Shown: piece by piece, positions 44,687-51,936 of the stretch
Numbering within the stretch: the stretch's first letter is position 1
Layout: every line of letters begins with the position of its first letter
Assembly: GCF_000687555.1 (NCBI RefSeq)
Contig: NZ_JHWJ01000013.1
Location: 98,495-162,494, forward strand
Length of the DNA stretch: 64,000 bases
DNA from: [Clostridium] aerotolerans DSM 5434
GTDB taxonomy: Bacteria > Bacillota > Clostridia > Lachnospirales > Lachnospiraceae
Direction of reading: 5' to 3'
Notes under the pieces: model-generated
Told to the model about the DNA's origin: nothing
Database searches by the model: none
The model's input: the letters and a program-made list of their open reading frames with translations, nothing else
Position numbers and translations under genes: made by a program

Positions 44687-46354
44687 ATGAAGAAAACGGC
44701 ACTCGTATTAGCGGCTGTTCTTGCTTCCAGTGTTGTTTTAACAGCATGTGGCGGTTCCGGTAAATCCGGCGCTCAGAACAACAATACCCAAGGCACAGAA
44801 GCAGCAGGAACCACAGCTGGCGGCCTCGATCTGGCAGTACAGATCGGACCAGATCCGGAAACAATTGATCCGGCATTAAACTCATCCATGGATGGTGCAA
44901 ACATGATTCTGCACGCATTCGAGACCCTGTTAACGGTTGATGAGAAGAATAACATTATTCCTGGACAGGCAGAAAAATTTGACGTAAGTGATGATGGTCT
45001 CACTTATACCTTTCATTTAAGAGAAGGTTTAAAGTGGAGCGACGGTTCTGACCTTACGGCTGACGATTTTGTATATTCCTTTAAGCACTTAGCAGATCCT
45101 ATGACTGCAGCACCATATGCAGCAGACATGCTTTCCATGGTAAAAGGATACGAAGATGCCGCGAAAGGAAATCTTGATTCCCTTGGTGTATCCGCACCAG
45201 ATCCTAAGACCTTTGTCGTAGAGCTTTCCGCTCCCTGCGTTTATTTTGATAAAATTATTACCCATGCAAGTATGGTACCAGTAAAAAAAGATGTAGTAGA
45301 ATCTAAGGGCGACCAGTGGTCTTTAAGCCCTGATTCCTATATTTCCAACGGACCTTTAAAGATGATCGAATGGGTTCCAGGTTCACACATTACATTTGCA
45401 AAAAATGAAAACTACTGGAATGCAGATAAAATTACCGTTAACACCATCAAATTTGTACTGATGGAAGACTCTAACGCAGCTTACAGCGCATATCGTACCG
45501 GAGAAATCCAGATGATCCGCGATGTACCTACAGAAGAGATTCCAAGTCTGAAGGGCAACCCTGAGTTCCACATTGAGCCTCGTATGGCTACTTCTTATAC
45601 TATTTTCAACACTCAGAAGGCACCTTTTGACAATGTGAAAGTACGCCGTGCATTAAGCCTTGCCGTAGACCGTGCTTACATTGCAAATACTCTGATGATG
45701 GAAACAGCTTCTCCGGCAGCTAACTTCGTAGGACCTGGAGTTTCTGACAAGGAAGAAGGATCCTCATTTGAAGAAGAGACCCGTAACATCAACGGCGGAG
45801 ATTTCTTTGATATCGAAAATCATGAGGAAGATGTAAAGAAAGCAAAAGCGCTTTTAGCAGAAGCAGGATATCCGAACGGTGATGGCTTCCCAGTGATTGA
45901 ATACATGACAAACGATGCAGGTTACAACAAGGCAGTAGCAGAGTATTTACAGAACGCTTGGAGCGAGCTTGGCGTAAAGATGGATATTAAGATCGTAGAA
46001 TGGTCCACCTTCACCCCAACCCGTCGTGCCGGTGACTTCCAGATCTGTCGTGGCGGCTGGGTATACGATTACGATGACCCATCTAATATGCTGAACGTTC
46101 TTTCTTCTGAAAGCGGAAACAATGATGGTAAGTATAGCAACCCGGAATATGATGCTGCTTTAAATCAGGCCAGAGATACTGCGGATAAGACAGAGCATTA
46201 TGAGAAACTTCATTTGGCAGAGAAGATAATTATGGAAGATGCAGCTGTTTCCCCACTTGTATATGCAAATGATTTTTATATGCAGAATACAGACATTAAG
46301 GGAACCTGGCATTCTCCATATGGATATTGGTTCTTTATGTACGCGACCAAATAA
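44687..46354 (+). CDS. Oligopeptide ABC transporter substrate-binding lipoprotein (OppA-like)
   Basis: This 555-residue protein starts at the ATG at 44687, after GGAGGAAAG. Its signal peptide ends VVLTACGG (lipobox), followed by an Asn/Thr/Gly linker and an SBP_bac_5 domain: GPDPETIDPALNSSMDG, then FHLREGLKWSDGSDLTADDF, and VRRALSLAVDRAYI. It captures peptides outside the membrane. It is an orphan: no permease or ATPase genes follow; they must be supplied from elsewhere. Confidence 0.94.
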   Translation: MKKTALVLAAVLASSVVLTACGGSGKSGAQNNNTQGTEAAGTTAGGLDLAVQIGPDPETIDPALNSSMDGANMILHAFETLLTVDEKNNIIPGQAEKFDVSDDGLTYTFHLREGLKWSDGSDLTADDFVYSFKHLADPMTAAPYAADMLSMVKGYEDAAKGNLDSLGVSAPDPKTFVVELSAPCVYFDKIITHASMVPVKKDVVESKGDQWSLSPDSYISNGPLKMIEWVPGSHITFAKNENYWNADKITVNTIKFVLMEDSNAAYSAYRTGEIQMIRDVPTEEIPSLKGNPEFHIEPRMATSYTIFNTQKAPFDNVKVRRALSLAVDRAYIANTLMMETASPAANFVGPGVSDKEEGSSFEEETRNINGGDFFDIENHEEDVKKAKALLAEAGYPNGDGFPVIEYMTNDAGYNKAVAEYLQNAWSELGVKMDIKIVEWSTFTPTRRAGDFQICRGGWVYDYDDPSNMLNVLSSESGNNDGKYSNPEYDAALNQARDTADKTEHYEKLHLAEKIIMEDAAVSPLVYANDFYMQNTDIKGTWHSPYGYWFFMYATK

Positions 46355-46393
46355 TAAAACCAATCAATGATTCTTAACTAAAGAGCAGAAAAA

Positions 46394-46445
46394 AATACGC
46401 TTTGATCGGAACTTAAAAAGCTTCCGTATCAAGGCGTATTTTTTC
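46394..46445 (+). terminator. Bidirectional terminator
   Basis: AATACGCTTTGAT-x-GGAA pairs with TTCC-x-ATCAAGGCGTATT, with A and T tracts on either side. It separates the oppA-like gene from the convergent UPF0340 gene. Confidence 0.82.
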
Positions 46446-46475
46446 TATTAATCCAAATGTTTTTAAATCGTAACC

Positions 46476-47027
46476 TTATCCAATGGTATCATCATAACAG
46501 GCACGCACACCACCGATATACTTTGCTCTGGTACGTGCGGCAATCACACGTGCAGAGCCGATATATTTGGTGTCGATCCGTACTGGAACTGCAACGGCAC
46601 GCAGATGCATGCCAATCAGAGTATCTCCAATGTCAAGGCCTGCATGAGCCCTGATCAATTCAACGGCAACAGGGTGAGAAAACGTATGATAGGCTGCAGT
46701 TGCAAGAGAACCTCCCGCTTTGAGCTGAGGAAGTACATTTACCGGTTCGTAGCCATAACGTTCAGCTGCCTCTTCCTCCAGAATTAAGGCCCGGTTCAAA
46801 TGTTCGCAGCACTGGGCAGCCACATAAATCCCCTGTTCATAGAACACCTGATGGATTGCTGTAAAGACTTCTTTTCCAATCTCTTCACTGGAATGAGAGC
46901 CGATCTGATGATTGGCGATTTCACTGGATGAGCATCCGATCACTACTAAGTCACCCTTTTTTAAATGTGAGACTTCCAAAAGCTCCTTTGCAGCCTTTAG
47001 AGCCTGGTTTCTGATTTCTTCTAACAT
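46476..47027 (-). CDS. UPF0340/TIGR01440 family protein (YwlG-like)
   Basis: This 183-residue soluble protein has the family pattern VVIGCSSSEIANHQIGSHSS, then VYVAAQCCEHLNRALILE, and GMHLRAVAVPVRI. The function is not established; the fold is related to aminoglycoside acetyltransferase-like proteins. GGAGG precedes the ATG, and the HIT gene ends 14 bases before it, so the two form one transcript. Confidence 0.9.
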   Translation of the reverse strand: MLEEIRNQALKAAKELLEVSHLKKGDLVVIGCSSSEIANHQIGSHSSEEIGKEVFTAIHQVFYEQGIYVAAQCCEHLNRALILEEEAAERYGYEPVNVLPQLKAGGSLATAAYHTFSHPVAVELIRAHAGLDIGDTLIGMHLRAVAVPVRIDTKYIGSARVIAARTRAKYIGGVRACYDDTIG

Positions 47028-47041
47028 GGTATGACCTCCGC

Positions 47042-47461
47042 CTATAATGCTTCCCGGATAGCCGCAGCCATTTCCTCATATTCCTTATCGGTAAGGTAAA
47101 CCTTGTCCGGGTTCATGGTAAAGGTACCGCCCCATTCATCTCCCCCGTTATATTTGGGAACGATGTGCATATGAAGGTGGCAGCCGGTGTCTCCATAAGC
47201 CCCGTAGTTGACTTTATCCGGGTGAAATACCTTATGAATGGCTTTTGCGACCTTGGAGACCTCTCCAAAGAATGCATTTCTTTCATCGTCGCTGATATCG
47301 ATCATTTCACTGACATGATCCTTATAGGCCAGAATGACTCTGCCCTTTTTGCTCTGCTCCTTAAATAAATATAAAAAACCTGTTTCCATTTCACAAATGG
47401 GGTAACCGAATTTCGCAACCAGATCGCCCTTCATGCAGTATGCGCAGTTTGGATCCTTCAT
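47042..47461 (-). CDS. HIT family protein, second copy
   Basis: This 139-residue protein starts at the ATG at 47461, nine bases after AAGAAGG (an ATG at 47467 is also in frame). N-terminal CAYCMKG, then the His triad HLHMHIVPK followed by GGDEWGGTF, marks a HIT subgroup different from the HinT-like copy. It is a likely nucleotide hydrolase. The gene is the first of a two-gene unit with UPF0340. Confidence 0.9.
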   Translation of the reverse strand: MKDPNCAYCMKGDLVAKFGYPICEMETGFLYLFKEQSKKGRVILAYKDHVSEMIDISDDERNAFFGEVSKVAKAIHKVFHPDKVNYGAYGDTGCHLHMHIVPKYNGGDEWGGTFTMNPDKVYLTDKEYEEMAAAIREAL

Positions 47462-47574
47462 AATCATGTACCTTCTTTCTGAGAGTGTGTAATAGTTTAT
47501 GCATAAATTCTATTCTATCAAAAAGCAATGAGGATTAAAAGAGAAGAGGAAAAAAATTATTTAAATTACAAAAA

Positions 47575-47619
47575 AACAGCAGATTCCAACGGGTAGCCCA
47601 AATGGAATCTGCTGTTTTT
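47575..47619 (-). terminator. Bidirectional terminator after bacteriohemerythrin gene
   Basis: AACAGCAGATTCCA and its exact complement form a 14-pair stem flanked by A and T runs. Confidence 0.85.
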
Positions 47620-47632
47620 CAAAAAGTATGTA

Positions 47633-48037
47633 TTAAGCTTTGCTCTTTAAGTGGTTAGCAACCTTAACATCTTCTTTTTTAATGTGATTGATCAGCCAGC
47701 CAGCGATGGCGCTGTTAACTTCTCCAACCAGTGAGATGGTAGGACCATCCTTATCAAGCTTCTGGCAGATGCCAGCAACCACTTTCTTAAAATCCTCGTG
47801 ATAGCGCTTGTGGTTTGCATAGTCAGGATATTGGCTCTGAAGCTGCAGCTTTTCCTCATCGCTGAAATGCTTGGCTGTATAGTCCTGTAAGAATTTTGTA
47901 GTGTTAGCGAGCTCCGTACGTCCCTTTCCGGTGGAACATGCGGTTAAAAGGTTATTGATTGCATCGATCAGCTGACGGTGCTCGTTGTCGATTAACTGGT
48001 TTCCAGTCTCTAAATCTTTTGTAAATGTATATGCCAT
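47633..48037 (-). CDS. Bacteriohemerythrin
   Basis: This 134-residue four-helix protein has the diiron ligands in order: H in DNEHRQL, H and E in HFSDEEKL, two H in YANHKRYHEDF, and H/D in NHIKKEDVK. It binds O2 reversibly at a di-iron centre and in anaerobes may buffer or sense oxygen. It has its own promoter and terminator. Confidence 0.95.
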   Translation of the reverse strand: MAYTFTKDLETGNQLIDNEHRQLIDAINNLLTACSTGKGRTELANTTKFLQDYTAKHFSDEEKLQLQSQYPDYANHKRYHEDFKKVVAGICQKLDKDGPTISLVGEVNSAIAGWLINHIKKEDVKVANHLKSKA

Positions 48038-48068
48038 AATTCGTCTCCGTTTCCCATTTTTTATTGAT

Positions 48069-48097
48069 ATTCTACACTATTTCCCAGGAAAATCCAA
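48069..48097 (-). promoter_or_regulatory. Promoter of the bacteriohemerythrin gene
   Basis: On the minus strand, TTGGAT (48097-48092) and TAGAAT (48074-48069) are 17 bases apart. The element lies in the gap after the ABC ATPase stop. Confidence 0.6.
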
Positions 48098-48100
48098 CTA

Positions 48101-49111
48101 CTATTTTTCCTTCCAGCTTAAATAGAGATTGGCTACCACATCTTCAATGGGAGCCTTTTTAATCTCCACATCACGAATCTGACTGAATTTAGACAGATTT
48201 CCCAAGACCTCATGAATAGGAAGCTTCGTCCGGTCGAATTCATACTCATGAACATCGTTTTCAGACTTTAACAGCTTCATATCCAAAAGAGAGAGGGGAG
48301 GCATTTCTGGCTGAGTGGTAATTAAGATCCGGTAGAAGCCGCCCATGACATCCCTGAGTGCGTTAAAATCCCCATCAAAGGCAATGTTACCCTTGTTTAA
48401 CAGAACCACCCGCTGGGCCATTTCCTCTAAGTCATCCATGTCGTGGCTGGTAACGACTACCGTAGTCCCCTGCTCCTTGTTCAGCCTCTTTAAGAAGCCA
48501 ATCATCTGCTGCTTGGCTAGAACATCAAGCCCCAACGTAGGTTCATCGAGAAAAATCAGGTCAGGCCCGTGTAAAAGAAGCATGGCAATGTCAGCCCTCA
48601 TCCGCTGGCCCAGACTCAGCTCCCTTGCAAACGTTTTCAGGATATCAGACAGATCCAAAAGCTCTGTGGCCATTTGAAGATTTCTCTCGTAAACCTCCTC
48701 GGGGATATTCCAGACATCCTTTTTCCACTGGAAGCTTGTGATGACCGGGTGGTCCCACCATAATTCTGTCCGCTGTCCAAAAAGAACTCCTACCCGGCCC
48801 ATAAGGGCAATCCGGTCCTTTAAAGGGCTTAAGCCCAGCACAGTCACCTGACCGCTTGTAGGTGTAAGTATGCCGGATAATATTTTTATCGTGGTACTTT
48901 TACCAGCCCCGTTTGCCCCGGCATAAGCCACAAATTCCCCTTGTCCGATGGTCAGGGAGACTTTATCTAAGGCAGTAACCACCCTTTTTTCAGGCTTTAA
49001 CAGATTTTTAATAATATCCTTTGCTTTCCCGTTTCTTTGCCATTGGGAATATGTTTTTGTTACGTTATCTAAAACCAAAGCCGGAGTACCTTGGAGAACC
49101 ATATCGTTCAT
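48101..49111 (-). CDS. ABC-2 type exporter ATP-binding protein
   Basis: This 336-residue ATPase has Walker A AGANGAGKSTT, a Q-loop near VLFGQRTELWW, the signature LSLGQRMRADIAMLLL, Walker B LIFLDEPTLGLD, and a His switch in VVTSHDMDD. A C-terminal ~90-residue extension (about 245-336) follows. The FGQRTELWWDHP pattern marks the subgroup paired with DUF990-type permeases. It overlaps the end of the preceding permease gene by up to 47 bases. The substrate is unknown. Confidence 0.93.
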   Translation of the reverse strand: MNDMVLQGTPALVLDNVTKTYSQWQRNGKAKDIIKNLLKPEKRVVTALDKVSLTIGQGEFVAYAGANGAGKSTTIKILSGILTPTSGQVTVLGLSPLKDRIALMGRVGVLFGQRTELWWDHPVITSFQWKKDVWNIPEEVYERNLQMATELLDLSDILKTFARELSLGQRMRADIAMLLLHGPDLIFLDEPTLGLDVLAKQQMIGFLKRLNKEQGTTVVVTSHDMDDLEEMAQRVVLLNKGNIAFDGDFNALRDVMGGFYRILITTQPEMPPLSLLDMKLLKSENDVHEYEFDRTKLPIHEVLGNLSKFSQIRDVEIKKAPIEDVVANLYLSWKEK

Positions 49112-49925
49112 AATGTTTCATTCCTTTCCTGAATAAAAATAAAGCAAGCAGTGAAAAAACTGCCGTTGCCGCCGGAAGATAGAGTGCCGGCAAAAGTTTA
49201 AGGGAAGCCATGCTGTTTACTCCAGCCTCTAAAAGTCGGAGAGAAGGAAACCAGGCCGAGAGTCCGATGGGTAGAATGGTGATAAACACCCTCTTTACCA
49301 CCGGGTTCATATTTCCCAGTGGATACGTTTTAAGAGAAGAAAACATATCCTTTCCCACCATGGAAATTTCCTCCGCAGCGGCGGGGGCGTAAAAGGCCAT
49401 GGAAGAGATGATATAGAGAAATGCCATAATAAGCAGGCAGGAACAGATACCATAAAACATGCATAATAAAAGCCACGTTCCATGCATCACGATTCCAACC
49501 TTAAAAGCGCCGTATAAGGCAAGCCCTGCCCCCATCAGTAAGAGGGGAGAGCCGGAAAATGGGCAAAAGCCCTGGGTCAAAAGCTCAGCCCAAAGAGGCA
49601 CTGGTTGAATCATAATGTGGTCAAGCTGTCCTCTGCCTACCACCCGACTGATAAATCCGGCATTATTGCCGATAAAAAAGAAGTTAAAGATACCTTCCAC
49701 AAACAGGGCGTACCCCATCATAAATAAAATCTCATTTCGCCCCATTCCTGCGAAATGGTCAAAATTCAGGGACAGGAGATAAACGCCGGCAACGGTGCAG
49801 CCAGCGCTGATCCCATCCGATAAAATCTGTATGATAAAATATCTGGTATCCCGAAGGAGCCATAGAAGATCCATGACAGCGTATCGTCGATACAGCCGTA
49901 AAACAGTTTTTAAATTATCCACCAA
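49065..49925 (-). CDS. ABC-2 type exporter permease (second subunit)
   Basis: This 286-residue protein has about six hydrophobic helices and the motif VVGRGQLDHIMIQPVPLW, typical of the DUF990/ABC-2 permease group. It is read from a TTG at 49925 (or GTG at 49922) after AAAGGATG, overlapping the first permease by about 11 bases. Together with the neighbouring permease and the ATPase it forms a heteromeric exporter. Confidence 0.87.
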   Translation of the reverse strand: MVDNLKTVLRLYRRYAVMDLLWLLRDTRYFIIQILSDGISAGCTVAGVYLLSLNFDHFAGMGRNEILFMMGYALFVEGIFNFFFIGNNAGFISRVVGRGQLDHIMIQPVPLWAELLTQGFCPFSGSPLLLMGAGLALYGAFKVGIVMHGTWLLLCMFYGICSCLLIMAFLYIISSMAFYAPAAAEEISMVGKDMFSSLKTYPLGNMNPVVKRVFITILPIGLSAWFPSLRLLEAGVNSMASLKLLPALYLPAATAVFSLLALFLFRKGMKHYERYGSPRYSGFGFR

Positions 49926-50718
49926 AAGAAATCATCCTTTCTTTGCTTTTTCTGAAAAATAAAATTGCCACAGTCCAGATAGTTAAGTTCCAAAAGACCT
50001 GAAGCCCCAAAACGAAACCTGGATTATCTGCAAGTCCTGTATATATGGTAAGCGGCCCGTGGCCGATGGAACCAAGAGGCATGAGGGAAAAGACGGTCCC
50101 CACTGCCTTAGGAAACAGGGTAAAGGGAATCATCTCCCCGGAGAGCAGAGCAAATATAGCTTCTCTTATAGCCAAAGCGGCAAAACAGCCGTTTTTCAAA
50201 TGCATGGCAAAAGAAGCAAAAATAAGGTCAATGGCAAAGCCGAGAGAAGCAGCCAGTATGAGGCTTATAAAAGCCAGTATCCCATGCTGTAGGGAAGCAG
50301 GCCAAGGACTGATGCCAATGAATGGCGCCAAAAGCCATAGAGGCAGTCCGAAAAACAGAAAATTGGGAATCCACCATTTTCCGATCGTCTCCGCTATAAA
50401 GCTTGCTTCCACCGGCATGGGTCTTAAAAAACGTCCGATGACCGAGCCCTCCCAAAGGGAGGAGGTGGCGGGGGAAATGATATTTAGCTCCTGGTGCAGT
50501 ATGGTAGCCATCAAGGTATAGGTAAGTAGCTCCTGACCCTGATTTAAGGACTTCCAGATAAAAATCAGCATGACGAACTGGACGGCCTGAATCATATAGC
50601 CTCCTGCCACGAACAGAAAACCGCCGTCAAAAATTTGTTTGGTACAAATGAACATGGTAGAGCGTATGGCCTTTAGAAGGGAGCCATAGCCGGAAAGAAT
50701 ATTTTTTTTCTGATTCAT
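49915..50718 (-). CDS. ABC-2 type exporter permease (first subunit)
   Basis: This 267-residue membrane protein has about six helices and the loop SSLWEGSVIGRFLRPMPVEAS, equivalent to the GxLDxxLxxP loop of the second permease. GGAGG precedes the ATG at 50718. It is the first gene of the permease-permease-ATPase operon. No strong promoter is seen in the 89 bases between it and the upstream terminator, hinting that transcription comes through that terminator. Confidence 0.87.
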   Translation of the reverse strand: MNQKKNILSGYGSLLKAIRSTMFICTKQIFDGGFLFVAGGYMIQAVQFVMLIFIWKSLNQGQELLTYTLMATILHQELNIISPATSSLWEGSVIGRFLRPMPVEASFIAETIGKWWIPNFLFFGLPLWLLAPFIGISPWPASLQHGILAFISLILAASLGFAIDLIFASFAMHLKNGCFAALAIREAIFALLSGEMIPFTLFPKAVGTVFSLMPLGSIGHGPLTIYTGLADNPGFVLGLQVFWNLTIWTVAILFFRKSKERMISFGG

Positions 50719-50806
50719 GAATGAGATTCCTCCATTTTGCAGTTAAATAAGCAGTATTTAAACAAGTTGAAGTCCGTTATGTACTCTTATTTCCCGAAAA
50801 ATCCAC

Positions 50807-50835
50807 AAAAAAACCCGGCACCTATGGCGTCCGGG
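50807..50835 (-). terminator. Intrinsic terminator between leader ORF and the ABC exporter operon
   Basis: On the minus strand, CCCGGACGCC-ATA-GGTGCCGGG forms a stem with one bulge and one G:U, followed by seven T. It ends 88 bases before the first exporter gene and may act as an attenuator. Confidence 0.75.
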
Positions 50836-50866
50836 CAGAAAATCAGTCATTCATCAGCAAAATTAA

Positions 50867-51019
50867 TTACCGGATGTTAGACAAAATCTGAGGTGAGACG
50901 CTGGGATTTTCGTGAAAATGGGCGCACTTATACACGGACAGTGCGAAATTACAGAAAATCACAGTAATGAAATAAATATTTTGCCATAATGTAGTGAATT
51001 TAATGGAAATATGGTTCAT
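50867..51019 (-). CDS. Small 50-residue ORF with its own promoter, possible leader peptide
   Basis: AAAGGAGGTGAGACAA gives a near-perfect ribosome site before the ATG at 51019. The product is 50 residues: a polar start MNHISIKFTTLW, a hydrophobic stretch (NIYFITVIFCNFALSVY), then a Cys/His/Pro/Ser tail ending in NIR. It has no recognised family. A consensus promoter lies 34 bases upstream and an intrinsic terminator 32 bases downstream, so it is a complete transcription unit. It may be a small membrane protein or an attenuation leader for the exporter operon. Confidence 0.6.
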   Translation of the reverse strand: MNHISIKFTTLWQNIYFITVIFCNFALSVYKCAHFHENPSVSPQILSNIR

Positions 51020-51052
51020 TTTGTCTCACCTCCTTTTAATAGAATTTAAAAT

Positions 51053-51081
51053 ATCATATCATTCGGCTGTCTATAAGTCAA
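51053..51081 (-). promoter_or_regulatory. Sigma-A promoter of the small ORF
   Basis: On the minus strand, TTGACT (51081-51076) and TATGAT (51058-51053) are 17 bases apart. It lies right after the nagB stop. Confidence 0.75.
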
Positions 51082-51092
51082 GAAAGACAGGA

Positions 51093-51818
51093 TTAAAATT
51101 CAGATAACGCTTCCTCATCGGCTACAATGATCACATCTGGATGAAGCTGCAGAATGGAAGCAGGAACACTTGGGCTTACCGGCCCTTTAATAACATCGTG
51201 AAGGATCTGTGCTTTATCCTCCCCACTCACCACAAGAAGTATCTTTTTAGCACTCATGATGGTGCCGATTCCCATGGTATAAGCCTGTCTTGGAACCTGG
51301 TCAATCGAGGCGAAAAAGCGTTTGTTGGCCTCGATGGTGCTCTCCTGAAGATCAACAATATGAGTTTCCTTTGGGAATATATCAGATGGCTCATTAAAAC
51401 CGATATGACCATTGTGTCCCAGTCCTAAGAGCTGCAAGTCAATGCCGCCCAGCTCTTTGATGGCTTCCTCGTAACGGGCTGCTTCCTTGATTGCGTCTGT
51501 TTCTGTGCCATCCGGAATATTCGTATTCGCTTCGTTAATATTTACGTGGCGAAAAAGGTTTTCACGCATAAAGTAATAATAACTCTGGTCATTGTCTTTG
51601 GTAAGTCCTTTGTATTCATCAAGATTAGCGGTCTTGACTCTGGAAAAGTCCAGAACCCCCTTATTGTACCATTCAATCAGCTGTTTGTAGATACCAACCG
51701 GTGTGGAACCCGTTGCCAACCCCAGCACACAGTTTGGTTTCATGATTACCTGAGCTGAGATAATATTGGCAGCTTTGCGGCTCATATCGTAATAATCTTT
51801 GGCGCGATAAAGCTTCAT
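51093..51818 (-). CDS. nagB: Glucosamine-6-phosphate deaminase
   Basis: It converts glucosamine 6-phosphate to fructose 6-phosphate and ammonia. The 241-residue protein has LATGSTPVGIYKQL, the catalytic Asp in TANLDEYKGLT, and LGLGHNGHIGFNEP. ACGGAGG precedes the ATG. No nagA is next to it. Confidence 0.95.
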   Translation of the reverse strand: MKLYRAKDYYDMSRKAANIISAQVIMKPNCVLGLATGSTPVGIYKQLIEWYNKGVLDFSRVKTANLDEYKGLTKDNDQSYYYFMRENLFRHVNINEANTNIPDGTETDAIKEAARYEEAIKELGGIDLQLLGLGHNGHIGFNEPSDIFPKETHIVDLQESTIEANKRFFASIDQVPRQAYTMGIGTIMSAKKILLVVSGEDKAQILHDVIKGPVSPSVPASILQLHPDVIIVADEEALSEF

Positions 51819-51936
51819 TTTTTTATTCCTCCGTAAGATTGGAAAAAATTTTTATTTTATTCTTTCAACAGGATAACATTTTTATGTCATACATGCAATG
51901 GCATTTTGCATAAAATAATTATAAAGGAGTGGTGGC

